64,000 nucleotides of DNA, taken from Megascapheus bottae. Its lineage: Eukaryota > Chordata > Mammalia > Rodentia > Geomyidae. The notes beneath the pieces were generated by a model. The model worked only from the letters and a program-made list of their open reading frames with translations, did no database searches and was not told where the DNA came from. The stretch covers positions 1,881,501-1,945,500 of the forward strand of contig JANJXV010000043.1 of NCBI GenBank assembly GCA_024803745.1. The letters are read 5' to 3'. Shown piece after piece: positions 1 to 14,165 of the stretch; position 1 is the stretch's first letter, and each line of letters starts with the position of its first letter. The position numbers were made by a program, and so were the translations under genes.

Positions 1-430
1 TCACCAGAAACATCACCCTAACACTCACCCTAACCATAACACTCATCCTAACCCTAACCCTAAAACTAACCATAACCCTCACCCTCACTCTAAACCTAAC
101 CGATAACCTCACACTCACACTCACCCTAACCTAACCCTAACCCTAACCCTAACCCAAACCCTCACCCTAACCCTAAACCTAACTCTAACCCTACCCTAAA
201 CACTAAACCTAACCCTAAACTTAACGCCCACCCTCAACCTCACCCTAACCCTAACCCTCACCCTCAACCTATTCCTAACCCTAACACTAACGCTAACCCA
301 AACCATAAACCTTACCCTCACCCTCACCCAAACCATATCTCTCACCGTCACCTTCACCCTAACCCTAACCCTAACACTAACCCCCACTCTAAACCTAACC
401 ATAAACCTAACCCTAACCCTAAACCTAATC

Positions 431-630
431 CTAAAAATAACCCCTAACTCCTAACTCCTAACCCTAACCCTAACCCTAAGGGTCCCTAACCCTAACCCTA
501 ATCTTATCCCTAACCCCAACCCTAGTCCTAGCCCTAACCATACCCATAAACCTAACCCTAACCCTAAATTTAACGCTAACCCTAACTTTAATCCAAACGT
601 ATGCCTAACCCTAAGTGTCCCTAACCCTAA
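431..630. repeat. A-C cassette, copy 1
   Basis: Order of landmarks: AAAAATAACCCCTAACTCC (from 433), CTAAGGGTCCCTAACC (ending near 491), CCTAGTCCTAGCCC (near 520), then CTAAGTGTCCCTAACC (near 612). This is the fullest left-end example of the cassette. Confidence 0.8.
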
Positions 631-713
631 GCCTAACAATAACCCTCAACCTTATGCTAACCCTCACCTTAAACCTCACCCTAACCCTAACCCTAAACCT
701 CAACCTAACTCTC

Positions 714-745
<32 letters not shown>

Positions 746-1270
746 AACTAACCCTCACATTAACCCTCATCCTCACTCCAACCCAAACCCAAACCCCAAC
801 CCTCACCGTAACCCTCACACTATCCCTAACCTTAATCATAATCATAAACCTCACCCTCAGCCTAAGCCTAACCCTAACCCTAACCCAAACCCTAACCCTA
901 ACCCTAACCCAAACCCAAACCGTAACCCTAACCCTAACCCTAACCCTCACCTTAAACCTAACCCTCACCTAACACTCACCCTACCCCTACCCCTAACCCT
1001 CACCTTAAACCTAACCCTCACCTAACACTCACCCTACCCCTACCCCTAACCCTAACCCCACACCTCACCAAAACTCTCACCAAACCCTCACCCTAACCCT
1101 AACCCTCACCCTAACCCTAAACCTCACCCTAAAACTAACCCTAACCCTAAACTTCACCGTAACCCTAACCTAACCCTAACCTTAACCCAAACCATCACAC
1201 TCACCCTCACCCTAAAACTAACCCTTACCCTAACCCTAAACCCAACTCTCACCCTCACCCTAACACTAAT

Positions 1271-1345
1271 CCAAACCCTATACCTAGCCTGAGCCGTAAC
1301 CCTATACATAACCCTAACACTAACCCTTGTCCTAGCCCTAACCCG
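1271..1345. repeat. B block, leftmost copy
   Basis: Has ATACCTAGCC, CCTATACATAACCC (1301-1315) and CTTGTCCTAGCCC near 1325, in the order seen in the better B-C cassettes further right. Confidence 0.65.
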
Positions 1346-1683
1346 AACCATAAACCTAAAACTAACCGTAAACCTAATGCTAAACCTAACCCTAACCCTA
1401 ACCCAAAGCGTAACACTAATCATAACCCTCACTCTAACCTTCAGCCTCACACTAACCCTAACCCTAAGACTCACCCTAGCCCTAACTCTAACCCTAACCA
1501 TCACCTTAACCCTAACCCTAAACCTAAATCTATCCCTATTCCACATCCTAACCCTTACCTTTCCATTACCCTAACCACACCCTCACCCTAACCAAAACCC
1601 TCACCCTCACCCTAACCCGAACACTAAACCTCACCGTAACCCTAACTCGCACTATAACCCTAACCCTAACCGCAACTCTAATC

Positions 1684-1880
1684 CTAAAAATAACCCCGAA
1701 CTCCTAACCCTAACCGAAACCATAGCCCTAAGTGTCTCTAAACCTAACCCTAATCCTAACCCTAAACCTGACCCTAGACCTAGCCATAAGCCTAACCATA
1801 AAACTAACCCAAATCCTAAACCTTATGCTAACCCTAACCTTAACCCAAACCTATCACTTACCCTAAGTGTCCCAAACCCT
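1684..1880. repeat. A-C cassette, copy 2 (variant)
   Basis: Begins CTAAAAATAACCCCGAACTCC. The usual GGGTCCC position instead reads AAGTGTCTCTAA. It then has CTAGACCTAGCC and ends in CTAAGTGTCCCAAACC near 1863. It starts about 1.25 kb after copy 1. Confidence 0.7.
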
Positions 1881-4800
1881 AACCCTAACTGTAACCCTCA
1901 CCCTCACGCTAACCCTCACCCTAACCCTCACCCTAACCCTAACCATCAACCTAACCCTCATCCTAACCCTCAGCGTCACCTTAAACCTAAACCGAAACCT
2001 AACCCTAACCCTAACTCTCCCCCTCACCCTAACCCTAACTCTAAACCTAACCCTCACAATAACCCTAATCCTAACACTAACCCCAAATCTAACCCTAAAC
2101 CTAAACCTAACCCTCACCCTAATCCTAACCCTCATACTGACCTTACCCATAACCCTAACCCTAACCGTAATCCTAACCCTAACCCTCACCCTAACCCTAA
2201 CTCTAACCCTAAACCAAAAACTAACCCTAACCCTAACCCTAAGGCAAACCCTAAAGATAATCCTAACCCTAAACTTAACCCTCACCCTCACCCTCACCAT
2301 CACCATCACAAGAACTCTAATCCTATCCCTAACACTAACAATAAACCTAACCATCACTCTCACCCTAACCCTAACCCTAACCCTAAACCTCACCCTCACC
2401 CTAAACCTAACCCTCACACTCACCATAACCCTAACCCTAAACCTGACCATATCCCAAACCCTATCCGTAAACCTAACCTCACCCTCACACTAACCCTAAA
2501 CCTAACCCTAACCCTCATACTAACCCTAACCCTAACCCTCTCCCTAAGCCTCGCCCTAACCCTAACACTAACCCTAACCTTCACGCTAACCCTAACCCTA
2601 AAACTAATCCTCACCCTAACCCTCACCCTCACCCTTACCCTAAGCCTAATTTTAACACTAAAACTAACCCTCAACCTAAACCTAAACCTAACCCTAACCC
2701 TAACCCTAACCCTAATGCTCATCCTCACCCTAACCCTAACCATAACCCCAACCCTAACTCAAACCCTAACCCTATCCCTATCCTTAAAACTAAACTTAAC
2801 CCTCACCCTAACATTAACCCTCACCGTAACCCTAGCCATAACACTAACCCTCACCCTCACCCTCATCCTAAACCTAATCCTCAACCTCACCCTAACCCTA
2901 ACATTAACCTAACCCTATCACAAACACTATCCGTAACCCTAACCTCAACCTCACACTAACCCTAACCCTAACCCTCACCCTACCCTAACCCTAACACTAA
3001 ACCTAACCCTCAACCTAACCCTCACCACAACCCTAACCTTAACCCTAACCCTCACCCTAACCATAATCTTAAAACTAATCCTCACCCTAACCCTCACCCT
3101 CACCCTAACCGTAACGTTAACCCTAAATCTAACCCTCAACCTAAACCTAAACCTATCCCTAACCCTAATCCTCACCCTAATGCTCATCCTCACCCTAACC
3201 CTAACCCTAAACAAAACCCTAACCCTAACCCTAACCTTCATTCTAACACTAATCCTCACCCTAACCATAACCCTAACCCTAAACCTCACCCTAACCCTCA
3301 CCCTAACCCTAAACCTACCCTAACCCCAACCCTCAGCGTAATCCTCACCCTAACCCTAACCCTAATCCTAACCCTCACCCTCACCCTAATCCTAACCCTA
3401 ACCCTAACCCTCACCCTCACCTTAACCCTAACCCTAACCCTAACCCTAACCATCACCCTCATCCTCACGCTGAACCGAACCCTATCCCTAACCATAAACC
3501 AAACCCTCACACTCGCTCTAACCCTAACCCTAATCTAATCAAAACCTATACCTACCCTAGCCCTAACCCTCAGCCTAAAACTAGCTCTCAACCTAAGCCA
3601 AACCCTAAACCTAACACTCACCCTAACCCTCACACTCCTCCTAACCCTAACCATCACCCTCACCCTGAACCTAACCATAATTCTACCCTAAGCCTCAACT
3701 TCACCTTAAATCTCACCCTCACCCTAACCCTCACCTGAAACCAAACCCTAACGCTAACTCTCATCCTAACCCTAAGCCTAAACCTAATCCTTCACATTGA
3801 ACCTAACCCTAATAAAAACCCTAACCCTGATCTTCACCCTAACTCTAACACTCACCCTAAATCTCACACTCAAGCTAACCCTAATCCTAACCCTAACCCT
3901 AACCAGAGACCTAACCCTAACCCACAACATAAACCTCACACTAACCCTCACCCTAATCCCAACCCTAAATCTAATCCTAACCGAAACCCTAGCCATAACC
4001 CTCACCCTAACCCTAACCCATATCTCACCATAACCCTCACCCTAATCCTAACCCTCATCATCACCCTCACCCTCACCTTTACCCTAACCCTAACCCTCAC
4101 CCTAACCCTCATCCTCACCCTAACCCTAAACCTTACCTTAACCCTAACTCTCACCCTCACCCTAACACTAACTCTAAACCTACCCCTATCCCACATCCTC
4201 ACCTTAACCCTCACCCTCACCCAAACCCTAACACTCACCCTCACCATAAACCTAACCCTCAGGCTAACCCTCACCCTTAACCTAACCTTCACCCTAACCC
4301 TCAACCTCACCATCACCCTAACCCTCATACTCACCCTCACACTAACCCTAACCCTCAACTTCACCTTCACCCTAATCCTAACCCAAACCCTGACCCTAAC
4401 ATTAACCCTAACACTAAACCTAACCCTATCCCACACCAAAACAATCACCCTAACCCTCAGCTTCATCCTAACCCTAACCCTAAACCTAAACCTCATCCTA
4501 AGAAAACTCTCACCCTAAACTTATCCCTACCCCTCACCCCCGCCCTAACCCTAAACCACACCCTAACCCTAACCCTAGCCCTAACCCTCACCCTCTACCT
4601 CACCCTCAACCTAACCTTCACCCTAACCCTGATCCTAAACCTCACCCTACCCTCACCTTCACTATATCCCTAACCCTAACCATAACCCTAACCCTAACCC
4701 TCACTTAAACCTAATCCTAACACTCACCCTAACCCTAACCCTAACCTAAACCTAACCCTATTCCTAACAGTAACCCTAAACCTAAATCTAACACTCACCC

Positions 4801-7800
4801 TAAACCTAAATCTCATGCTAAACCTAACCATAACCCTAACCCTAATCCTAAACCTCATCCTCACACTAACCCTAACCCTAACCCTAATCCTAACCCTCAG
4901 CCTACCCCTCACCTTCACCCTAACCCTCATCCGTACCCTCACCCTAACCCTCCCCCTCCATCTAACCCTCACTCTCACCCTCAACCTAACCCTAACCCTC
5001 ACCCTAACCCTAACCCTAAGCCTCAACCTCACCCTACGCCTTAGCCTAACCCTAACCCTCACCATAACCCTCACCTTCTACCTAACCCCAAACCTAACCC
5101 TACTCTAATCCTCACCCTAACCCTCACCCTCACCCTACGCCTTAGCCTAACCCTAACCCTCACCCTAACCCTCACCTTAAGCCTGACCCTAACCCTAACC
5201 CTAACCGTAATCCTAACCCTAACCCTCACCCCAAACCTAACCCTAAACCTCAGCATAACCCTCACCCTAACCCTCATGCTCACCCTCACCCTCACCCTAA
5301 CTCTGACCTTGATCCTAACCCTAACCCTAAAAATAACCCTAACCCAAAACTTAATCCTAACCCTAACTCAAACCCTCACCCTCACACTCATCCTCAACCT
5401 ACCCCTCACCCTAATCTAAACCTAACTCTCACACTTACCTTAACCCTAACCCTAACCATAACCTTCAACCTCATCCTAACCCTCACCCTGACTCAAACCC
5501 TAACCCTAACCATAACCCTAACCCTCACCCTCACCCAAAACTTAAACCTCAACCCAAACCTAACCCTAACCCTAACACTAAACATCACCCTCAACCTAAC
5601 CCTAACCCTAAATTAACCCTAATGCAAATCTCAGCCTAACCCTCACCTTCACCCTAACCATCACGCTAACTCTCACCCGAACCCTAACCCTCACCATCAC
5701 TCTCACCCTAACCTAACCCCTCACCTCACCCTCACCCTAACCATAACCCTAACTTTCACTCTCACCCTAAGCCTTACCCTAACCTTAACCCTAACCCTCA
5801 CCCTAAACCTCACCTTCACCCAACCCCTAAACCTAATCCTAAACCTAACCCTAAACCTCACCCTAACCCTCACCTTAACCCTAACCCTAACACTCAACCT
5901 AACCCTCACCCTCACCCTCATTCTAAATCAAAACCTAAACCTAACCCTAACCCTCACCCTAACCCTAACCCTAACCCTAACCTTAACCCTTACCCTCACC
6001 CTCACCCCAACCCTAACCCTAACCCTAAACCTAAACCTCAGCCTCACCATAACCCTAAGCCTAATCCTAAACCTAACCCTAACCCTCACCCTAATCATCA
6101 CCCTAACCCTAACCCTCACCCCAATCCTCAGCCTAAACGTAACCCTAACCCTAACCCTAAACCTAATCCTCACCCTCACCCTAACCACAACATTCACCCT
6201 CACCCTCACCCTCACCCTCACCCTAAACCTAAACATAACATTAACCCTCACGCTAACACTAACTCTAACCCTAAACTCAACCTAACTCTCACCGTCAACC
6301 TAACTCTAATCAAAAACCTAAGCCTAATCCTAATCCTAACCTTAACCCTCACACTAGCTCTTACCCTCAGCCTAACCCTAAACCTAACCATCACCGTAAC
6401 CCTAACCCTAACCCTAACCCTCACCCCAAACATAACTCTAACCCTAAACCTAACCCTCACCCTCACCCTAACCACAACACTCACCCTCACCCTCAACCTC
6501 ACCCTCACCCTCACCCTAACCCGAAACCTAAACCTAACCCTAACCCTAACCCTAACCCTAAGCCTAAGTCTAACATTCACCCTAACCCTAAACATAAACC
6601 TAACCCTCACTCTAACCTCACCCTAACCCTAAGCATCACCTTAACCTCACCCTAAACCTAATCCTCACCCTCACCCTAACCCTAACCCTAACCCTAAATC
6701 TTACCATAATCCCAACCCTCACTCTAACCCTCACCCTCACCAAAACCCTTACCCTAAACCTAAACCTAACCCTAACGCTCACCTAACTCTAACCATAATA
6801 CTAACCCTAACCCTCACCCTCACACTAAGCCTAACCCTAACTTTAACCCTAACACAAACCCTAACCCTAACCCAAACCCTAGCCCTAAACCTAAACCAAA
6901 CTCTAACCCTAACCCTAAACCTAACCCTCACCCTAACTCTCACCCTACCCCTAAAACTAACCCTAACCTTAACCCTCACCTAACCCTCACCCTAACCCAA
7001 ACCCTCACCGTCACCCTTGCCCTCACCCTAAACCTAACCCTCACCCTCACCCGACGCCAAACATAAAACTAACCCTATCTCACATCCAAATCCTAACCCC
7101 AACGGTAACCCTAAGCTTACCCTCACCCTAATCCTAACCATAACCCTAAACCTCACTGTAACCCTAAACCCCACCATAACCCTAACCCTAACACTAATGC
7201 TCACCCTCACACTAACTCTAACCCTAACCCAAATCCTAACCCTAACCCTAAACCTCACCCTAACACTAACACTTACCCTAACCTTAAACATAACCCGAAC
7301 TCTCACCCTAACCCGCCCTCTAACCCTAAGCATCACCCTAAACCTCACCTTAAACGTAACCCTCACCCTCACCCTAACCCTAAACCTAACCCCAATCCTA
7401 ATGCTCACCCTCAGCCTAACTCTAATCCTAACCCTAAACCTAACCCGAACCCTAACCCTCATCCTAACACTAACCCTAATCCCAACACTCACCCTAATCC
7501 TCACCCACATGCTAACCCTAACCATAAACCTCACCCTCACCCTACCCCACACCCTAACCCTGACCCTAACCCTAACCCTAACCCTCACCCTCACCCTCAA
7601 CCTAAGCCTAAACCTAACCCTAAGCCTAACCTTCACCCTCACAATCACCATTACTCTAACCCTTACCTCACCCTCACCCTCAACCTAAGCCTAAACCTAA
7701 CCCTAAGCCTAACCTTCACCCTCACAATCACCATTATCCTAACCCTTACCTCACCCTCACCCTAACCCTAACTCTAACCAAAACCCTAACCCTAACTCTC

Positions 7801-8550
7801 ACCCTCACCCTAACCCAAACCTAAACCCTAACCCTAACCCTAACCCTAACCAAACCCTAACCCTAACTCTTACCCTAACCGTCACCCTAACCTAAAAATA
7901 ACCCAAACTCTAACCCTAACCCTAAACCTAACCCTAACCTAACCCTCACCCTAACCCTTACACTAACCCAAACCCTAAACCTAACCCTAACCCTCAACCT
8001 AACCCTAACCCTCACGCTAAACCTAACCTTAACGCTAACCCTAACTCTCACCCTCACCCTAACCCTCCATCTCAACCTCACCCCAACAATAACTCTAACC
8101 CTCACCCTCACCATAACCCTCAATCTTACCCTCACCCTAACCCTAAACCTAACCCTCACCCTAACACTCACTCTCATCCTAACCCTCACGCTAACACTCA
8201 CCCTAACCCTAACACTCTTCCTAACCCTCACCGTCACCCTAAAACTAGCCTAACGCTCATCTTAAACCTCACCCTAACCCTAACACTCACCCTAACCCTA
8301 ACCCTCAACCTAACCGTAACACTCACCCTAAACCTAACTCTAATCACAACCAATGCCCTCACCCTTACCCTAAACCTAAATCTAACACTACCACAAACCC
8401 TAACCCTAACCCTCACCCTCACTCTCACCCTCACCCTAACCCTAACCCTAACCTTCATCCTCAACCTAACTTTAACCCTAATAATAACCCTCACCCTAAC
8501 CCTAAACCTCACCATAACCTTAACCCTATTCTAGCCCTAACCCTAACCCT

Positions 8551-8740
8551 GAAAATAACGCCTAACTCCTAATCCTAACCTTATCCCTAACCCTAAGGGT
8601 CCCTAAACGTAACAATAATCCTAACCCTATCCCTACTCCTAGCCCTAACCCTAACCATTAACCTAAACTTAACCCTAAACCTAACGCTAACCCTAACCTT
8701 AACCCAAACCCAACCCTAACTCTAAGAGTCCCTAACCCTA
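8551..8740. repeat. A-C cassette, copy 3
   Basis: GAAAATAACGCCTAACTCC, CTAAGGGTCCCTAAAC near 8593-8608, CTACTCCTAGCCC near 8632, and CTAAGAGTCCCTAACC near 8721. Same order and nearly the same length as copy 1, about 8.1 kb away. Confidence 0.78.
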
Positions 8741-9650
8741 TCCCTAACTGTAAGCCTCACCCTAACCCTAACCGTCACCCTAATCATCACCCTTACCCTA
8801 ATCCTAACCCTCAGCCTAACCCTCACCCTAACCCACACCCTAACCCTAACCCTAAACCTACCCCTCACAGTAAACCTCACCCTCACCAACACCCTAACCG
8901 GAAATCTAAACCTAACCCTAACCTAACCCTACCCCTCACGCTAACCCTAACCCTAACCCTAACCCAAACCCTAACTCTCACCCTCACCCTCACCCTAAAC
9001 CTAACTCTCACCCTAACCCTCACCCTCAGCCTAACCCTAATACTAACCCTAATCCTAACCATAGACCTAACCCTAACCCTCACCCTAATCCTCACCTTCA
9101 CCCTCACTCTAACGCTAACCCTAACCCTACCCTCACCCTAACCCAAAACCAAACCCTAACCCTAAACCTAACCCTAACCCAAATCCTAACCATAAAACTA
9201 ACCCTAACCCTAACCCTATAACTCACACTAACACTAACCCTAACCCTAACCTTCAACCTAACTCTAACCCTCACCCTAATCCTCACCCTCACCCGAACCA
9301 TCACCCTAACCATGACCCTAACCCTAACACTCACCCTAACCCTACCCCTCATCCTCACCTAAACCTAAACAACACCCTCACACTCACCCTGAGCCTAAAT
9401 CTAACTAACCCTAAACCTAAGTCTAACCCTAAACCAATATTAACCCTATCCTTAACCCTCAACTTCAACCTCACCCTCTCCCTAACCCTAACTCTCACCC
9501 TCACCCTAATTCTAACCCTAACACTAATTCTAACCCAAACTCAAAATGTAAGCCTCACCCTTCCCCCTACTTTAACACTAACACTAACCCTCACCCTAAA
9601 CCTAATCCTCACCCTAACCCTAAACCTAACCTAACCATAACCCCAACCCT

Positions 9651-9850
9651 AAATATAACGCCTAACTCCTAACCCTAACCTTAACCCTAACTATAAATTT
9701 CCCTAACCCTAACCCTAATCCTAACCCTTACCCTACCCAAACCCTAGTCCTAGCCCTAACCCTAGCTATAAACCTAACCCTAACCCTAAACCTAACACTA
9801 ACACTAAACTTAACCCAAACCTAACCATAACACTAAATGTCCCTAAACCT
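9651..9850. repeat. A-C cassette, copy 4
   Basis: AATATAACGCCTAACTCC, a decayed CTATAAATTTCCCTAACC in place of the GGGTCCC motif, CTAGTCCTAGCCC near 9745, and CTAAATGTCCCTAAACC near 9832. It starts about 1.1 kb after copy 3 and belongs to the 5.7-kb-offset duplication with 15374. Confidence 0.75.
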
Positions 9851-10070
9851 ATCCCTAACAGTAAACCTCACCCTCGCGCTAAACTTCACCCTAACCCTCA
9901 CCCTAACCCTAATCCTAACCCTCAACCTAACCCTTACCCTAACAATAAACCTAATACTAAACCTAACCCTCACCCTAACCCTCAGCCTCAGCTTCACCCC
10001 AACCCTAACCTAAACCTAACCCTAACCTAACCTTCCCCCTCACCCTAACCCTAACTCTAAACCTAACTCT
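9651..10070. repeat. 5.7-kb-offset duplication, copy 1
   Basis: From the A cassette through TGTCCCTAAACC (9838), CCCTAACAGTAAACCTCACC (9852), CTCAGCCTCAGC near 9980, and TTCCCCCTCACC (10031). Same order as 15374-15790 with an offset of 5,707-5,709 bp. Confidence 0.75.
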
Positions 10071-11319
10071 AAACTTAACCCTAACCCTCACCCGAACCAT
10101 AACCCTAACCCTAACCCTAAACCTAAACCTAATCCTCACCCTAAGCCTAACCCTAACCTCACCCTCACCCTAACCCTAACCTGAATCCACAACCTAAGCC
10201 TAACCTTAATCCTAATCCAAACACCAACCCTAAACCTCACCCTAACCCTAACCCTAACCCTCACCCTAATCCTAACGCTAACCCTCATCCTAAACCTCGT
10301 GCTAACTCTAACCCTCACCCTAAGCCTAAACCTAACCCTCACCCTAAAACTCACCCTCACTTTAACCCTCACCCTCACGATCACCCTCATTCTTACCCTA
10401 ACCCTCACCCTCACCCTGACAATAACCCTAACCCTAACCCTAATGCAAACCCTAAACGTAATCCTAACCCTAACACTAACACTCACCCTCACCCTCACCC
10501 TCACACTAAACCTACCCCTAACCCTAACAGTAATCCTAATCCTCACCCTCACTCTAACCCTAACCCTAACCCTAATCCTCACCCTAACCCACTCCCTAAA
10601 CCAAACCCTAACCCTCACCCTAATCAGAACCCTAAAACTAACCCCATCCCAAAGTCTAACCCTAACCCTAATCGTAACCTTAATCTCACCCTGACACTAA
10701 GACTAACACTAACCTTAACCTTCATCCTAACCCTAACTCTCACCCTAACCCTAAGCCCTACCCTAACGATCACCCTAATCCTCACCTAACCCTCACCCTC
10801 ACCCTCAACCTAACCCTAACCCTAACCCTAACTCTAACCAGCAAACTAACCCTAAACCTAACCCTAACCCTCGCCTTAATTCTCATTCTCACCCCAATCC
10901 TAACCCTAACCCTAACCCTAAACCTAACCCTCACCCTAACCCTAAACAGCACGCTAAACCTCACCGAACCTTAACCCTAACCTTAACCCTAACACTCACC
11001 TTAACCCTAACCCTAACCCTAACCCTAAAGCAAACCCTAACCCTCACCCTAACCCTCATCCTAACACTTACCCTAATCCTCACCCTAACCCAAACCTTAA
11101 CCCTAACCCTAAACCTCACCATAAACCTAAACCTAACCCTCACCCTACCCCTATACCTAAACCTAAAACCAACCCAAACCCTAATGCTCCCCTAACCCTC
11201 ACCCTAACTTTAACCCTAACCCTAACCCTAAACCTCACGCTCACACTCACCCGAATCCTAACCCTTAACCTAACCCTAAACGTAACCCTCACCCTCACCC
11301 TAACTCTAACCCTAACCTC

Positions 11320-11515
11320 AATATACATAACCTTAACCCTAATCCTAATCCTAAACCGAACCCTAAACTGAGTCTTAGACCTAACTGTAACCATAAACCT
11401 AAACCTAACCCTAAGTGTCCCTAACCCTAACCCTAACCGTAACCATGACCCTAACCCTAACAGTAACCCTAAACTTAAACCTAACCCTAACCCTAACCCT
11501 AAGTGTCCCTAACCG
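11320..11515. repeat. B-C cassette with doubled C motif
   Basis: ATATACATAACC at 11321, GAGTCTTAGACC near 11371, CTAAGTGTCCCTAACC at 11411, then a second CTAAGTGTCCCTAACC at 11499. CCATGACC follows each C motif. Confidence 0.72.
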
Positions 11516-12790
11516 TAACCATGACCTTAACCCTCACCCTTACCCTAACACTTACCATAACCCTTACCCTAAGCCTAACCCTCAATCTCACCCTCACCCT
11601 AGCCCTAACCCTAAACCTAACACTAACACTAACCCTAACCCTAACCCTAAGCCTAACCCTAAACCCTCACTGTCACCCTCAACCTAATCCTAACCCTAAC
11701 ACTAACCCTCACACTAACCCTATCCCTCACCCTAACTCTACCCCTAACTGTCACCATAACCCTCACTCTAACCCTAACCCTCACTCTAAACTAAACCTAA
11801 AACAAATCCAAACCCTAAACCTCACCCTAACACTCAGCCTCACCCTAACGCTAATCCTAACCCTAACAAAAAGCCTAACCTTAAAACTCACCCTAATCCT
11901 AACCCTAAACCTTACCCTAACCCTCACCCTAACCCTAACCCTCACCCTAACGATAAACCTAACCCTAACCATAAAACTCACCCTATCCCTCACCCTTACC
12001 CTAACCATGACCCTCACCCTGACCCTAACCATTACCCTCAACCTAACCCTAACCATAACCCTCACACGAACCCTCACCCTCACCCTCACCCTAATCGAAA
12101 CCTAAGCCTAACCCTAACACTAACCCTAACCCAACCCTTATCGTAACCCTAACCCTAACCCTAACCCCAACCCTCACACTACCCCTTACCTTAACCCTTA
12201 CCCTAACCATAACCCTCACCCTAAACCTAACCCTAAGTGTCCCTAACCCTAACCCTAACCCTAACCCTTACCTTAACACCAACACTAACCCAAAACCTTC
12301 CCTAACCATATCCCTAACCCTAATACCCTCAACCTCACCCTAAACCTAACCACAACAGTAACCCTGACCCTAACCCTAAACCTCAACCTAAACCTAACCC
12401 TAACCCTAAACCTCACCTACTCTAACCCTAAACCTTACTCTAACCCTTACTCTAAACCTAAACCTTACCCTCACCCTAACCCTAAACCTGACCCTAACAC
12501 TAACCCTCACCCTAAACCTATTCCAAACCCTAACCATAACCATAACCCTCAACCTCAACTTCACGATAAAACTAACCCTAACCCTAAACCTCAACCTATA
12601 CCTCCCCCTAAATCCTAACCCTCACCCTAACACTAACCCTCATCCTCACCCTCAACCTAAGCCTGACCCTAACCTAAACCTAACCCTACCCTCATCCTAA
12701 ACCTAAACTTAAAACTACCCTGACCCTACTTTTAACCCTAATCCTAAAACTAACCCTAACCTTAACCCTCACATAACCCTCACTCTAACC

Positions 12791-12965
12791 CTAATCCAAA
12801 TTCTAAACCTAGCCCTAGCACTAACCCTATACATAACCCAAACCCTAACCCTAACCCTAACCCGAGTCATAGACCTAACCCTAACCAAAAACCTAACCCT
12901 AACCCTAAATCTAACGCCAACCCTAACCTTAACTTTAACACTAACCCTAACCCTAAGTGTCCCTA
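12791..12965. repeat. B-C cassette
   Basis: AATCCAAATTCTAAACCTAG, CCTATACATAACCC (12828-12841), CGAGTCATAGACC near 12864, and CTAAGTGTCCCTAACC at 12953. Total length about 175 bp. Confidence 0.75.
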
Positions 12966-13134
12966 ACCTTAACCCTAACCCTAACCATGTCCCTAAACCT
13001 AACCCTCACCCTAACACTCAACCTAACCCTAACCCTAACCCAAACCCTCAGTCTCCCCTTCACCTTAACCCTAACCCTAACCTTAATACTAAAAGTAACC
13101 CAAAACCTAACGCTGACCCTAACCCTAATCCTAA

Positions 13135-13139
13135 CTCCT

Positions 13140-13178
<39 letters not shown>
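13135..13178. repeat. Pure (CCCTCA)n run
   Basis: About seven consecutive CCCTCA units (TGAGGG on the G-rich strand; the first lacks one C). This is the longest uninterrupted run of this variant that I noticed. Confidence 0.75.
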
Positions 13179-14073
13179 CCTAACACTAACCCTCACCCTA
13201 ACCCTAACCCTAACCCTCACCCTAATCCTAACCCGAACCTCACGCGAATCCTCACTCTAACCTTAACACTTAACCTCACCCTAACTTAACCCTAACCCTA
13301 ACACTAACCCTCACCCTAACCCTAACCCTCACCCTAAACCTCAACCTCACCCTCAACTTAAACCTAATCCTAACCCGAATCTTAACCCAAACCATAAGCC
13401 TAACCCTAACCCTAAGCCTAACCCTAAACCAAACCCTAACCCAACTCTAACCCTAACCATCAACCTAACCCTAAACCTAATCCAAACCCTAACCCTTACC
13501 CTAACCCTCACCCTAAGCCTAACCCTCACCCTAACCCTAACCCTAAACCTAACCCTCAACCTCGCCCTAACCCTAGCCAGAAACCTCACCCTAACCCTAA
13601 ACATAAACCTAACCCTAACCCTAACCCTCACCCTATCCCACACAGTAAACTTAACCCTCACCCTCATCCTAATGCTAATGCTCACGCTCACCCTAACCCT
13701 AACCCTTAACCTAACCTTAACACTAATCCTCACCATAACCCTCATCCTCACCCTAACCCTAACCCTAACCCTCACCCTAACCGAAACCCTCAACCTAACC
13801 CTAAAACTAAGCCAAACCCTAACACAAACCCTAACCCTAACCATAATCCTCACCCTCAAACTCACCGTAAACCTAAACCTCACCTTCACCCTAACCCTCA
13901 CCCTTTCCCTAACACTAACACTAACCCAAACTCGAACCCTAACCCAAACCCTAAACCTAACCCATTCCCTCACCCTAATCAATCCCTCACTCTCACCCTA
14001 ATTCTAACTCTAAAACTTACACTCACCCTAAGACTAAAACTCACCCTAACTGTAACCATAAACCCAACCCTAC

Positions 14074-14165
14074 CAATAACCCCTAACTCCTAACCCTAAT
14101 GCTAACCCTAATCCTAAACCTAAACCTAACCCTAGTTCTAGCCCTAACCCTAATCAAAAACCTAA
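14074..14165. repeat. A cassette, copy 5 (truncated)
   Basis: CAATAACCCCTAACTCC and CTAGTTCTAGCCC are present in order, but I do not see the GGGTCCC motif or a terminal C motif. Confidence 0.6.

Larger units (their letters stand above)
1..11300. repeat. Degenerate telomeric array, segment 1 (A-C cassettes at both ends)
   Basis: Hexamer-period DNA of the CCCTAA family with C-rich strand on +. Units are mixed CCCTAA, CCCTCA and ACCTAA with frequent single-base changes and some 5- or 7-base units. Landmark cassettes occur at 431-630, 1684-1880, 8551-8740 and 9651-9850, with a B-type block at 1271-1315. Between about 2.0 and 8.5 kb I see only hexamer variants, plus one weak B-like stretch near 3540-3565. 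No gene, RNA or dispersed element is visible. Confidence 0.93.

Noticed and set aside
1..200. True chromosome end at base 1
   Set aside because: The orientation would fit a left-arm end, but the first 200 bases are as degenerate as the rest and not pure CCCTAA. The position of the real end cannot be judged from the window.
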